64,000 nt of DNA from the NCBI GenBank assembly GCA_911728455.2, contig OU452227.1:10759110-10823109 (forward strand), given 5' to 3'. How positions within the stretch are numbered: position 1 is the stretch's first letter; each line of letters begins with the position of its first letter. A model generated the notes under the pieces. That model did no database searches. It was not told the origin of the DNA and worked only from the letters and a program-made list of their open reading frames with translations. Position numbers and translations under genes: made by a program. This DNA is from Marthasterias glacialis (taxonomy: Eukaryota > Echinodermata > Asteroidea > Forcipulatida > Asteriidae). Of the stretch, positions 33,380-45,493 are shown piece after piece.

Positions 33380-34320
33380 AGAAACTTGAATGGCATTGAA
33401 GGCCAGTCAGTGAGTGCTCCAATTCAGAGTTTGGTTCTGAGTGAGTGGCCGTCATTTCCCAGTGATGGTCGCACTCAGTATCAACTTGCAAATGTAGATG
33501 TATGACATTGCCCAGTTCTAAAGAAAAGTTTTGTTTTTTATTTTATGACAGTGCTGATCACTTTTAGGCACATTTGAATGAAAATTTGTAGAAAAGTTTT
33601 TTTTTTCCCCCAAAAATCTATGAAAGTGCCAATCACTTTTAGGCACATTAGAATGAAAATTTGTAGTCTTCAATAGTGAAAATTAGTGGAGTAATGCGAC
33701 CTCCCAGAGCTGCCTTTTTACAAAAAATATCTGATAACTGTCGATACTGATGCATTATTGCAAAAAATCACCTCATCTTTACATGTCTGTTGTGATGTAT
33801 CGTGCTTTAAATATTCAAGGGGTCAATCCATGTCAACCCCCCCCCCCAAAAAAAAAAAAAAAAATAAATAAATAAATAAATAAATAAATTAATTAATAAT
33901 AATAGTAATAAAATAAAATAAAAATTAAAAAAGTAACAATATTAGTAACAATAATAAGTAAAAAAGATAAAGTAAAACAAACAAAAGGTAATTTTAAACT
34001 CACCCACTTTAAATTGACTTGTATCAAATTTCAAGTTTTAGGCCATGCTACAGCTGGCCACTATTTGCGATTTTGGCCAAAATGGGCATGGTCATCACTT
34101 TTTGAGTGACCATATCTCCCGAATTGTAAAGCGTATTGAGACGATATTGTTAACTGATTAATAGTACTAACCAGTGGGCCAATTTTTTACTTGTGTGTGT
34201 AGAAAGGACATTGCATGAGGAATCCACATTTGTCACTTGCACATGTAGGGCATGTCTGAATTCATTGGCTATGGCTGGATATGGTGGACATCATAAGAAT
34301 GCACTGTTTGGTTTGGATGT
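33380..34320. other. Intergenic sequence with an A-rich tract
   Basis: A pair of ~70-bp direct repeats (CACTTTTAGGCACATT.GAATGAAAATTTGTAG) lies at about 33559-33594 and 33638-33667. A C9A18(TAAA)n tract is at 33837-33898. No coding exon supported. Confidence 0.5.
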
Positions 34321-34628
34321 ATAGACCTTTCATTTGCAACGTCAGCCCAAGTTTTTGCCAACCAAGATGGAAAAACTATGGGGAGCCATGAATGCAAAGC
34401 AAAAACAGATAATCATAGTTTGCAAAAATGTTACACAAATGTTCCAAAAATGTTCAACATTTGTTGGAAACAAACCAACCAATAATGGGATGTATTTTCT
34501 TTAAATAGAAAGTTGCAAAAATGTTGAATTTGTTCATTAACGTCTGTCAACAAGACTTGAATGTTTTGCTACATTTGGCCTTCCATGCCAACCAGCATGG
34601 TTTGTTTATCAACAATGGAAAGGTCTAT
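34321..34628. mobile_element. TIR MITE (ATAGACCTTTC ends)
   Basis: The left end ATAGACCTTTCATTTGC is inverted at the right end as ATGGAAAGGTCTAT. Inner arms are less clear (ATGGTTTG...). A related short element with ATAGACCTTAT...ATAAGGTCTA ends lies at 35218-35397. Confidence 0.65.
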
Positions 34629-34773
34629 ACAGACAGATTTACCCAATCAAAATATTGCACTTGTAATGTGTCCACCATACCTCGAAATGGCTAATGGCCC
34701 CATTTTGAAGTAGAAGCATTTTGAGGGTTGATAACCCTCTGGTCTTGAGTTTGACCTTGTGGGCCATTTGACC

Positions 34774-34967
34774 TGGGCTCAATTTCATTGAGCTGCTTAA
34801 GCACAAAAATAGCTAAGCACAACAAAATTATGCTTACCAGAGTAAGATTAACAACCACAATATCATGTCACATGTACAATTTGTGACTGGTATCCTGCTC
34901 ATTTTTGCTTAGCAGACAATTTTTAAGCACTATTTTCTGCTTAAGCAGCTCTATGAAATTGGGCCCT
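34774..34967. mobile_element. MITE family D copy
   Basis: GGGCTCAATTTCATTGAGCT at the left and AGCTCTATGAAATTGGGCCC at the right are inverted repeats. Inner arms GCTTAAGCACAAAAATAGCT / GCACTATTTTCTGCTTAAGC are also inverted. Confidence 0.85.
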
Positions 34968-35217
34968 AGTGATGCCCAACATATTTTCTACAAAATTTGA
35001 GATGGAATATTCTTGATTTGCCTTCAAGCTCTTCTCAAAGTTTGAAAGCAGATGTAAAAGTTTGAAATTCTTATGCAATGGGTAGAGGTTTAACCCCACT
35101 GGGTGATTGGACATAGAATGACCTAAAGGCACTATTGCATAATTTTGTGTGTGTTAAATGTGATATATCTTGCATTAAAAACTAGAGGTAGTGTGCAAAA
35201 ATGTGTAATTTTGCATA

Positions 35218-35397
35218 ATAGACCTTATGCATTGACATCAATGCCATCTTGGAGGTAAAACAATGGTGAAACAATGAAAATGCACAAATTTGTATAATTT
35301 GCATTGGATGGGCCAATGAGCAGACCTCATTGTTTACCTCTTTGTGAAAGGGCCATACTCAAATGGCGTCATATGGATAAGGTCTACGGGGTTTGTG
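35218..35397. mobile_element. TIR MITE (ATAGACCTTAT ends)
   Basis: Ends ATAGACCTTATGCATTGACA and ATGGATAAGGTCTAC are inverted. Inner ATGCCATCTTGGAGGTAAA mirrors TTTACCTCTTTG...ATGGCGTCAT. Confidence 0.65.
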
Positions 35398-37036
35398 TGA
35401 ACACATTGTCATGGTTAAAGCTAAACATAACTTGAAGTGATCAGGGTGAAAGATTTTTTTTTTTCTGAAAATGTACCATTTATGAGGTCAAAACTATACA
35501 GTGTACAAAACCAAATCAACGGTAAATTGTTTCAGTCTGAAATATTTTTTTGACATGACCAATCACGTGTTATGCACTGTTTTCTAATTGTGTTGCAGGA
35601 AAATTTGCTTTACTTTCGTAATCTGCCGGGCTGAAGCCTTTGTGTATTTATTCGTGAAATTTGAAAACCTTACTCGTTTAACAAAACCTTTTTTATTTCA
35701 TTTTTTTCATTTTTTGGATGTCACAAATCCTTAATGTGAGCAGGAGAAGTGATACGTGTACACGTAAAAGATATTTTAAAGACTATTGACCCTAACAGTC
35801 CCTATTCCATCAAACTCTAACAGCAGGTTTTGTTGGGTTGTGTTGGGTTGTGTTGGACTGGGTACTGCATGAGATAATGCTTTACATGGGTTCAGGCATA
35901 CCACCATAATCAGAGTACCACAGTGTTGGTGTTGAGTTACCACATGGTGTTGGAATTTTTTAGAGTGGGGAAGGATCCTAGTAAATCACTGCGGGGAGTT
36001 AGGGTAAACAAATATTAAGTTTTGTTTAAAAGTGAACAAGACATGATCAGACAAATTATGTTCCCAACTGAGATAACTTATTCAACTTAATTTATTCAAC
36101 TTAATTTGAATAAAACATGAATGTGCAGGGATTTTTCTTGACGCAGTCATTCATGTGCCATTTCAAGAGGTTCAGTCTGCCAATAAAAGGATTTAAAAAG
36201 TTTTGGACAAGCAGTTACACATGAACATTAAAAACATTAAGATTAACAGACTTTAGATTGTATCACGGAGAAAACTGTTGACTGCTACTTTAAATAAAGA
36301 CATAGATGTTAAACAACGAGCATCGATGGGCAATGAGTTCCAGGCTGTGAAAAAAAGAATACTCTTAAACTGTTACATCTAGAGAGAGGAATTTTGAATG
36401 TAGGAAAATCTCTACGTTGCTTGATTTGAAGCAAAGAGTTGTCAATGCTGGTGTGATTATAAAATATTTGACAACAAAAACATAAGACTCAACAGCTTTG
36501 GTTGATTGAGTTTTGTCTAAAAATGAATCTTGTAAAATCACGCTGAATCTTTTCAATACGATTTGTGTTGCACTTCATTGGGTGATTCCATATTTGGCAG
36601 GAGACATTGTTTACTCTGGTTATAAGAGATTATCCCTGCATGTACATGATCTGGTTATGTTCCCAACTGAGCTAACTTATTGGACTTAATTTGACGATTA
36701 ATGCTGCCATTATTGTGTTTTGCATCGTCAAATGTCAGTAATGCTTTTTAGCCCTGTACTACAGCCATCTGGATGGTTGTTCTTAAAGCCGTTAATGATA
36801 ATCTGAAGAAGCAATCAGTAATACTGGTTGACCCCAAGCCCCACTCGCCCGCCAGAGCAACTGCCTAGCAATGTTACCCATGTTGATAGTTTGGATGGCA
36901 TGTGCATCTTCCACGCTATGAAGCACCCCCACTTAACCGTGAACAATTTTCAAAACGCAGTATTCCAAAAAACCAAATGGCGCCAGCTGGTACACACTTT
37001 GTATTGGGATTTTATCTTGTGGGACTTCGGGGTTGT
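35398..37036. other. Intergenic, no gene seen
   Basis: AT-rich sequence with scattered decayed repeats (e.g. GGTTCAGGCATACCACCATAATCAG, also near 18644-18664). No coding exon or RNA gene supported. Confidence 0.4.
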
Positions 37037-37645
37037 TATAGACCGATCCATTATGCCCCGCCCCCTAAATATATTGGCTACGTCACCACTGTACATGTGG
37101 GCAGCACAATGTGCAGCTCTTCATTGTCACACTGCACGACAGGAACGCACACGCTATACAGGCCTTGCGCTTAAGCTTTTTTGTAAAGTAGCCCCAGGGG
37201 CTAGTACACTTTGCATTTTACTTGCCCCCAGGAAGTTTTTGTGACCCAAATTTTAAACATGTATCTTTTTGATACTAATGGTAGCGATAACAACCAGTTT
37301 AACGGTCAAATGAAGTTACACTTACACACTCAAGAATATATTAACACATTTGTAAAATGTATTATTCACATCTGAAAAGGAAGAAGTAATGAGCATTATA
37401 AACAAGTAAGTTGCACAGTTTTTAGTAGCCCACAGGGCAAGTTGAGAAGTGGTGTTTACTAGCCCATAACAGTTTTTACTAGACAATGTACGCCGGGCTA
37501 ATGCTAAGCGTGAGCCCTGCTATAAGTAGGCGCACGCATGTTTACATTTTTCCAATAGATTTTTATCGTGTCGGACGTTGGTGGCATAGCCAAGGCTGTG
37601 ATTGCTCAACACGTAAAGGGGCGGGGCTTAATGGATTGATCTATT
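37037..37645. mobile_element. MITE family C copy interrupted by another element
   Basis: The left half starts ATAGACCGATCCATTATGCC and runs to CACGCTATA at 37158. The right half resumes CTATAAGTAGGCGCACGCAT at 37520 and ends GGCTTAATGGATTGATCTATT. Removing 37159-37519 plus one CTATA restores the spacing of intact copies. Confidence 0.88.
37159..37519. mobile_element. hAT-like non-autonomous element nested in MITE C
   Basis: Its ends are CAGGCCTTGCGCTTAAGC and GCTAAGCGTGAGCCCTG (inverted, imperfect). It is flanked by CTATA at 37154-37158 and 37520-37524, a 5-bp target duplication. The interior has GTAGCCCCAGGGGCTAGTA near the left and GTAGCCCACAGGGCAAG near the right. Confidence 0.82.
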
Positions 37646-38995
37646 GGCCAACACAGTAATGTGGGAAGCTTTTAATTGATCATTTTATAGGGTTTTTTTT
37701 GCCATCAATGTTAGGTAAAATAGTATATTTTTAATGAATAACACATTATGGGTAGTGGTAAACAAAAATAAGTTGATGATTTTAAATCTTGCTTTTTTGA
37801 ATTTGATTTTAGTATTAATTTATCCAGAAAAGAATTTATGTCTGTAACAGTGAATGAGAGTTTGTTTTCCTCATTGCGAGGTCCTTCATTGCATGGAAGG
37901 CTTTTGCAATGATGTTTATAAAGTCATGACCATTTGCAACATTTCAATGAAATGTTCACACTTTCGTTTTATGGTGTGTTTATTGACAACTAGGGGATGT
38001 TGATATGAGTGAATGCTTCCCAAAGCCCAAAATGTGTGGTACCTTTTACATGCTCACTGCATCTCCTACATTGACAATTTATCATGTACATGCCCAATTT
38101 GTTAAAAACTCTCCTTTACACAGAAGCATTGAAGCCAACTGTTTGTAAATTTCTAATTAGAAACAAGTTTTTGAGTTTAATTTAAAACTATTTTTGTCCA
38201 GTAGTTCTGTCTCATTGAATGTAGATTTATCCAGGGACATTTAGATAAGAATTTATAATAAAGCTTTCTTTTGGTTTGACTAAATTGTTTGTCTTGTACT
38301 TGTACCTTTACCCAGCTCTGTCCTAGCCGTGATTTTCCCACACTCAGACTTTGTCCGAATTGGCAGCTGAGGCCGAGACTAGATCACTGCGTCAACTCGC
38401 TTGAAGTACAGGGCTTGCTTAGCAACACCCTTTGCAATAGTCGCAGCTGTAGCTGCCGATTCTGACTCGGGGTTAATCTTGACATGTGTATCATGAAATA
38501 TGTTCTTGTCCTTCACAAGAGGCATCAGTGCAAAATTTACAGGTTTTCCTGTCGCCAACCTGGCAAGTACATGCTCCTCGTTAAGAGGAAATATGCTGTA
38601 AACATTTTTCAGTTTGATGTTCTCATTAGTTCTTTCGGAAAACCAACAGTAGCTAACACGTCATTTCTCGTTTACTAAGGCGCCCAAGTTCTCATTGGTT
38701 ACAAACTTTGCATTTCCAAAGTACATTCCATTTTCTCTGCATTGCCCTACAAAACCAAACCCAGACGGTTCTCTCCTTTGAAAGAATATTCAAGCTCAAA
38801 TCCTAAAACCCAGACATTTAATTTGTAACTGGAAAAAAGATGACATTGCCAACAACACTTGATATGTATAATTTTTGGTTTCAGTGTTTCTTAGCACTTT
38901 AAGAAAAAAAAAATACAAACGGCTGAAAAGCTGCATGCCTTGTTCAACCCTAAGTCAATTATTGGAAAATTACTTATGTTTTATCTTCTGTTGGG

Positions 38996-39176
38996 TCCCA
39001 TCGATCAACATTCGGTGCTCGATATGTGGCAAGGTGTACCCCCACCCCTATTGTGTCTTCATTGTGTTCTGGGAATCTCAGGAATTCTTTCGAGGAGTTT
39101 AGGGAGGGGGGTGTTTCTGTACAAGAGGGGAAGAGTGTGTTTGAGAATGGGAACATTTGGGGGGGGGGGGGGGGGG
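38996..39176 (+). repeat. Dispersed repeat related to 4735-4895, ending in a G tract
   Basis: It shares GGTGCTCGATATGTGGCA, CATTGTGTTCTGG and GTACAAGAGGGGAAGAGTGT with the copy near 4735. It ends in a run of 18 G (39159-39176). Confidence 0.65.
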
Positions 39177-39716
39177 CCTCCCTCTGCCACATATCAGGCA
39201 TGGTATATCGATCAAGCAGTAGTTATGGACATTCAGCTCCCTCCTTCGAGAACCCTTCAGCTCCCAAAATCAGTAGGGGTAAGACTGCTTGCAAGGGTAC
39301 CACCCCCAAAAGTACCACCCCAACCCCCGCTCGCAATGAGCAACAGACAATAATCCACATTCAAGTTCTCAACTCAAGACCGCCAACATGGTTGATTTTA
39401 TTTGCACCAATTTGGGAATACAAACCAGGGAATTGTTTTACAAACAGTTGTTACAAACAAAATGATCAAGGACACATTTTGTATTATAAATAAAACAATT
39501 ATTACACAGACGTCATCAGTGGACGACCTTCACCTGGCGGTCTCGATTGATGGAAAAAAACAAATCTTATTTTATGTCTATTAACTCCAAATGATCATTG
39601 CAATATTAGATTGGCTAGAGCGTATTCGGGAAGCCTTAATAGTTTGTTCATTCTGCAAAAAATACAAATACATTTCATATGAAACCCACAAGAGAAGCTT
39701 TGTGTAGAAATCACAA

Positions 39717-39880
39717 ATAGGCCTACCAGGCAACAACCTCCCTAGGAAGACCTGGGTGACACTGACTAGACTATGGTCTGGCGCTGGTCGTTTCACAGCC
39801 AACATGAAAATATGGGGCATCGCAGACACCGACCTCTGCCGCTGTGGACTAGTTCAAACCCGGTGTGCTGTGATGTAACA
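39717..39880 (+). pseudogene. Non-LTR retrotransposon reverse transcriptase C-terminal fragment
   Basis: The plus frame from 39717 reads NNLPRKTWVTLTRLWSGAGR then FTANMKIWGIADTDLCRCG. This fits the conserved end of LINE-type RT polyproteins, where P-R-K-x-W, R-L-R-x-G-x-G-R-F, K-W-G and a C-x-C-G zinc knuckle follow the polymerase domain (family knowledge). The polymerase core is absent and the frame ends at a TAA just after, before a C19 tract. It is a truncated dead copy. The closest clade cannot be told from this piece. Confidence 0.7.
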
Positions 39881-39883
39881 GGA

Positions 39884-39902
39884 CCCCCCCCCCCCCCCCC
39901 CC
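39884..39902 (+). repeat. C19 homopolymer
   Basis: Nineteen consecutive C. The length may be unreliable in the assembly. Confidence 0.85.
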
Positions 39903-40950
39903 GACCACTGTCCAACACTGATAACCCCCAAACTGGTGATATACCTCATCATCTGAAAATGTTGACTGCTGTAGTTGACGTACAAAATAATAGTAAAAGC
40001 ATGGCGGCATCTGCACAAAGAAATTTACAGTCAATTTAATTCTTTCACTCTGTGACGGCAGGCAAAGCCATTGATGGCCTCCACTTTGTACCGTATCAAA
40101 ATGACAAACAAAAACAACAAATCCGTCCATACACGTGCAGAAATCCAAGAGTTCAACATGGGACTTGCACGTACCTGTTGTACATTACCAGTGCTTTACT
40201 AACTTAGCTAGTGAGCATTATGTTCCATAAATAACATTTTCTTCATGGGTTTATAACCCAAAGCAGAATTACATTTAATTTCCTGTTATACTTAAAGTTA
40301 ACTCCATTAATCATAGATCCAATAATAGAGTTATCATGCTTAATATACACACATTTTGCTTACATACAATTTAAATCTCGTGGCTATGCCTCATTAAAAG
40401 AATACAACTTAGAGTTTTATCAGAAAATTATCGGCTCGTTACGTAAAGACTATTTAAATCCGTTAAACTAGCTACACGTAAATCAAACTATCACCACTAG
40501 AGTACTGGTACAAATATCAAAAAGACGTTAAATGTATTTTGTTCTTGGTACTACTGGGCAAAGGAGGTGGGGGGGGGGGGTGTTGGTACCGTTGTGAAGT
40601 TTAGTGAAACCTTCAGAGCCTCCTCCTCAGCTGCCCCACCCCTACTAAAATACACATCAAAGACAACTAAACAAAACTGAATGAACATGACTCAAACACT
40701 TTAACAATAGATGGGTTGCACATGACGTCAACAATGGGAAAAATCAGCCGTCTTTGATGACAATGATTGTACATTTTTTAGCGCACAACTATGCATTACG
40801 TGCAAGTACTGCACGCAGCACACTTGCATTTCATAAACTTCTTCCATGATTGGTTGGTAAGCAACTCAAGCTGCACTGAAAATTAGAGCATGACGCGGCT
40901 GCAGGCCAAAACAGAAATTGTCATCCAAGATGGCGTCTATTGCAACCCAA

Positions 40951-41234
40951 TTATGGACCGGTCCATTAAGTTCCACCCCCTAAACATATTGACCAATCGT
41001 GGCATTGGCTACATCACCACTGTACACATGAGCAGCACAATTTACGTCTCTTCAATCATACTGCACGGCATGAATATGTGCGCTATCAGTACGCGCACGC
41101 ATGTTTACATTTTCCCAATAGGATTTTATCGTGTTGGACTTTTTATGAGATTTTCGGTGGCGTGGCCAAGGTTGTGATTGGTCAACACATAAGGGGTGGG
41201 GCTTAAGGGGCGGGGCTTAATGGATCAGTCTATT
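40951..41234. mobile_element. MITE family C copy
   Basis: It starts TTATGGACCGGTCCATTAAG and ends GGCTTAATGGATCAGTCTATT. The right end carries a local duplication of the GGGGCGGGGCTTAA segment (AAGGGGTGGGGCTTAAGGGG). Inner arms are TTGACCAATCGTGGC / GTTGTGATTGGTCAAC. Confidence 0.83.
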
Positions 41235-41764
41235 GTGTGTCAATTCTTTACAAATAAATGCGAGTTTTACATTGCAGAAGAAATTTCAACATTTGGTACC
41301 GACTCTATTTCAAATTAATCAACTGCTTGTAATTAAAAGCTCCACAAGAAAAGGTCATGTTTTAAACACTCTCACCTGAACAAACCTGACAACAACATAT
41401 ATATGTAAATCAGCTTGCATCGTACCTTCATCAATACAAAACAAACAAATATCAGAGGAGATTTTTTTTTAAATATGAGCAGCCGTTGGGGGTAAAAATT
41501 TATTTTCCGTTTCCCTTGAAAACTGGACTAAATTAACTGTTCCATCAGTCAATTTATACACCAGTCCCTTTAAAATTGGCTGTCGGATGACAGAAAGTGC
41601 CTTGATGTGTGTATTTCCAGATACAGTGGTTCCTCTGAAATTGATGGCCGCCTTAACATCAATATCTAATATCTTTAACCATGTAGGAACGCGATTTAGC
41701 AATCTGAAATGGTTCAACGAGTGCATTTTCTCCAAAGTGAAAACAAGAAAGAAGAAACAAATTT

Positions 41765-41990
41765 AACAGAAATTTAATTTGCATTGGGGATAAAAAATGT
41801 TATTTTACCCATACACCGATTGTGGTAAGCACTGTACACTCAGTACATTCCCCCCCCCTCACCCACCAAGTCCTGTGAAAAAAATTCCACAGCCATATGA
41901 CTTGGGTAGGATTCAAACCTACAACCTTTGCCATTCTAGAGTAGATGTCTTACCAACAGGACCAGCAAGATTGCCCGGTAACTAGAGGCG
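41765..41990 (-). mobile_element. tRNA-headed SINE (family S2)
   Basis: On the minus strand a head with TCTTGCTGGTCCTGTTGGTA (A-box-like) and B box AGGTTTGAATCCTACCC is followed by a body with GGAATTTTTTTCACAGGACT-like sequence, a CAGTGCTTACCACAATCGGT segment and a TTTATCCCCAATGCAAATTAA 3' part. It shares these with 46420-46650 and 59757-60101. Confidence 0.75.
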
Positions 41991-42449
41991 GTTTGTTCTC
42001 ATGTTGTTTTCAATACACATACACATAGCTAGTTCATGTTATTGTTTGATACACGCACATGTAGATGTACACAAGTGTTTCGGCTTCTATACACAAGTAG
42101 CGTATCTTGTTCAGACACCAACATGCACCAGGAAGACTATAGAATCGTTTTATTTCAACAAACATGTAGACTTTAATAATTTTATAACAATATAATTCTT
42201 ATTGCTACTATTGCAAACTAAACGATCAATTGAGTCGACCCATCCCAAATTCAACTTACATTATAAGTCAATTTTCTAGGTACACATTATTTTGTATATC
42301 CTCAATTTCATCATCACACTAATTAAATTCTTAGTATTTTTAATACTGTACCTAAATGGGCTTGAATGAATCGTTAATATAAAAAAAAATGGTTCGTGAG
42401 CAACAACACATCTGACTAAACCATCTGATGAGAAAGTTGAATACATGTT

Positions 42450-42965
42450 GTGGCGGAGATTGGCTGAGCGGATAAGAACACCTTATCAGTTTTTTTGATC
42501 AGCAGAGTGTGGGTTTGAGTCCCGGCCGCGACACTTGTGTCCATAAGCAAGACACTAAACCATAAGAGACGTAAAACCGCAGGTCCTGTCTGTTGTGTAA
42601 ATGCATTTAAAAGGACCCAGTTATCCCAATGAGAAGGTGTTCGCCCCAATGTTCCTGGTTTGATCGGCTGCAAATTGCGCCACAGCACCTTGTAAACCGT
42701 TATATGGTAAAGGAACAGGTGTGGATTTCATAAAACTAGTCCTAACTTATGACTAGTCCTATAAGTTAGTACTAGTCACTCATCCTTATTCAAGACAAGA
42801 CTAGTCCTGGTGCTTCGTGAAATCCACCCCAGGTCTCATACTTCAAATCGTAACTCCGCATACCATGCAGGAAAAAATACTGAGCGCTTTGAGACGCCCA
42901 TCGGGTGTGATAAAGTGCTACATAAGAACTGGGTATCATTATCATTATTATGTTGTATGAATCAT
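42450..42965 (+). mobile_element. tRNA-headed SINE (family S1) interrupted by MITE B
   Basis: The head is GGCGGAGATTGGCTGAGCGG and the B box is GTGGGTTTGAGTCCCGGCC. The body CACTTGTGTCCATAAGCAAG follows, and a 3' part (ACTGAGCGCTTTGAGACGCC, CATTATCATTATTATG tail) resumes after an inserted element at 42716-42834. Confidence 0.8.
42716..42834. mobile_element. MITE family B (ACTAGTCCTA hairpin), nested in a SINE
   Basis: Inverted ends are GTGGATTTCATAAAACTAGT and ACTAGTCCTGGTGCTTCGTGAAATCCAC. The interior is built from repeated ACTAGTCCTA motifs. AGGT borders both sides. Other copies are at 44136-44244 and 45571-45706. Confidence 0.82.
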
Positions 42966-43783
42966 TGAGTTCTTGCTCTCATGGAAAAATATGTATTTGT
43001 AAAGGAACTGATGATTACCTGCAGGAGACCCATGATTTGTGTATTTACATTCTTGAAGTTCTTTTCAAATTGGTCCCTTGAGAAAGCAAACTGGAAAAAA
43101 CAATCCTACTTGAAACTCACATATATTTCACTTTTGTTCCACACCTTTCTTAACCTGAATGCAGTATCAAGTATGAAACTCACTTTGTCTTTGATGTCTC
43201 TTGCCATAAACTCGAAAATAAATGAGTAATTGTTCATGCTTCACAAAAAGGTGCCGCCCCTTCGTACTTTCTCTGAATAAGTGACCCACCCCTCAAGTGG
43301 CTGCGTAAATAGTAAGGGCCCGAGTATCCAACTGTGGACAGTGGGATCAAAGTTGAGAGTTCGATACAAGAGATTTTTCAGAGAAAGGACATTAGTGCAA
43401 GGAAGATATTGTACAAGAAGTGGTGTGTGTTCGACCAATCATGCAACAGCAGCAGGGAAAAGTACGGACTTTACATACTAGTTCTTGTTGTCTCTCAGGC
43501 CTTTGTCACGATAAGCCATTTTGAGATGGTGGACACATTACTGTGAAACTATTTGTTTTGGGTAAATTTGTCTGCATACACCCAAACCACGTGTCCACCA
43601 TACCTCAAAAAGGCTAAATGGTATTGGTCTTAATCAGCAGGTGAAAAAAAAAAAGTTTAATGTGCGAACTACATGTAGGTTTAAGTACGGTTTGTCCTGC
43701 AGTCAACCAGCTGCCTATTCTCATAAACCTTACAAAAATGTTGTTGTCCTGTGGACTGCAGATCGACTCAAGTCAATTTCACA

Positions 43784-44138
43784 GAGCTGTCGTTATTACT
43801 GACAATTACCGCAGTACTTAAACAAATTCTACTCTGCAAACACAAGTTAACCAGATAACATTTCATCATTGTGTTTAACTGGTTCCATGCAAAGATTGAT
43901 TAGCATACATGTACTCTATGCTTAACAGCTCTATAAAAACTCTATAAAAAATTTCATAGAGCTGCTTCGGCACAAAAAATAGCTAAGCTCAAATGAATTT
44001 TGCTTAGCAGAATAAGGTTACCAGCCAAAATACCATATTACACACACTGTCTTTGACTGGTTTCCTGCGTAGTTTTGCTGAGCAGAACATGTTTAAGCAA
44101 AATTTTTCTACTTACGCAGCTCTCTGAAATTGAGCCCA
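43784..44138. mobile_element. Two adjacent MITE family D copies, one decayed
   Basis: A decayed copy (43784-43936, CAATTTCACAGAGCTGTC ... GCTTAACAGCTCTAT) is followed by a better one (43948-44138, ATTTCATAGAGCTGCTTCGG ... GCAGCTCTCTGAAATTGAGC). Confidence 0.65.
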
Positions 44139-44244
44139 GGGTTGGACTTCACAAAACTAGTCCCAACTTAGGACTAGTCCTTAGGACTAGTCCTACTCGT
44201 ATGAGATAAGACTAGTCCTAGGGCTTTGCGAAATCCACACCTGG
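44136..44244. mobile_element. MITE family B copy
   Basis: GTTGGACTTCACAAAACTAG at the left and GGGCTTTGCGAAATCCACAC at the right are inverted. The interior has two CTTAGGACTAGTCC units. It directly abuts the preceding MITE D copy. Confidence 0.8.
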
Positions 44245-44867
44245 TCATACAGTGAATTAATACAAGAATCAATGTGCACCCAAAGTTTGCCCCTTGTTTA
44301 GCATGAGTTTGTTCGAGTCAATACGACACGGCCCAATTCACTACTGTTACAACTCTCTCTGACACCATGCTTGGCATGAGACCAGGCATACAGTACACTG
44401 CAGGTTTTCCTTGATTGTGCTATAAACACTTAAATGTCTCTCCTATCAGCTTGTTTCTCCAGACAACCAGGCCATACCTCACTAGAATCCACAACAGTGA
44501 TGCACACACAAGCTTGTGCAGAGAGTAGAGCCACTGCCCAAAATGCTTCAATGACAGTGGTAAACTGGAGAAGCCACCAGCTGTGTTCACTTGCAATCGA
44601 ATTTGGGTCACTGTTGGAAGAGATAAGGTTCTCAACCTTGGTCAATTTCTGCATTGGCAATCCGTGGCACTGATCGATGTACAAATACAACGATGGGAAA
44701 GTGAGGCATGGGTTACTTTACAGTTGTGTGCATAGCATAATGGGAGAATTTGAGGCATCTTGAAACACACCAATAGGAAAGCTATGCATTCCGTTGGCAA
44801 TAACACCATTTATATTGTTCTTGTGACAACTTGCCCTGCTAGTATTCTACCACCATAAGGTAAATTT

Positions 44868-44870
<3 letters not shown>

Positions 44871-44899
<29 letters not shown>

Positions 44900-44912
44900 G
44901 GGGGGGGGGGGG
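44871..44912 (+). repeat. T29-G13 homopolymer block
   Basis: Twenty-nine T (44871-44899) run directly into thirteen G (44900-44912). Confidence 0.85.
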
Positions 44913-45493
44913 CAACTTAGTTCTGAAAAGAACTGCCCTGCTTATAAGTACTACCTGGGGAGGTAGGAAATCAGCCTGAATTACTACTTTAGCTGAGTGG
45001 ATCGAGGGGACTTCTTGTGATTAACTTCACTGCCAAGGAGTAAGTCATTAATTATAGGAAAGCTAATGGGTAAAAAGATCAGGTCGGACCACCTTAGCAT
45101 TTAAGGTCACTCATACAAAATCAAAATGTACTTGGTTAAAAAAAAATGGTATTGGAATGTTTTGGGAATCATTAAGTTATCTCCTGTTACAGTTATCAGA
45201 CCTGACGCTTCAGAGCCAACTGCCTCCATGCCCCTGGTCATTGCCTCGGTGCCCCTTGAAATTTTTACAGTAGAAATTTTAAATTTCTCTCATTTTACAA
45301 AGGAAAAACCTTTCATGCATTTACAATGATAATGTCACAACACCAACAAAATAGAGTTAAATCAACAGCTTCCTTTGACAAATTTCATCTGCTTTATCTT
45401 CAGATAGCTTTCTTGACTTCATTTACAACTGTTATTACCTTGTCGATATTACAAAATATAGTTAACAAATCAAAGTGTAGATCGATTTGCCAG

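Noticed and set aside
36828-37244. 138-codon plus-strand ORF
   Set aside because: Much of it runs across MITE C and the nested hAT-like element; it is repeat-derived.
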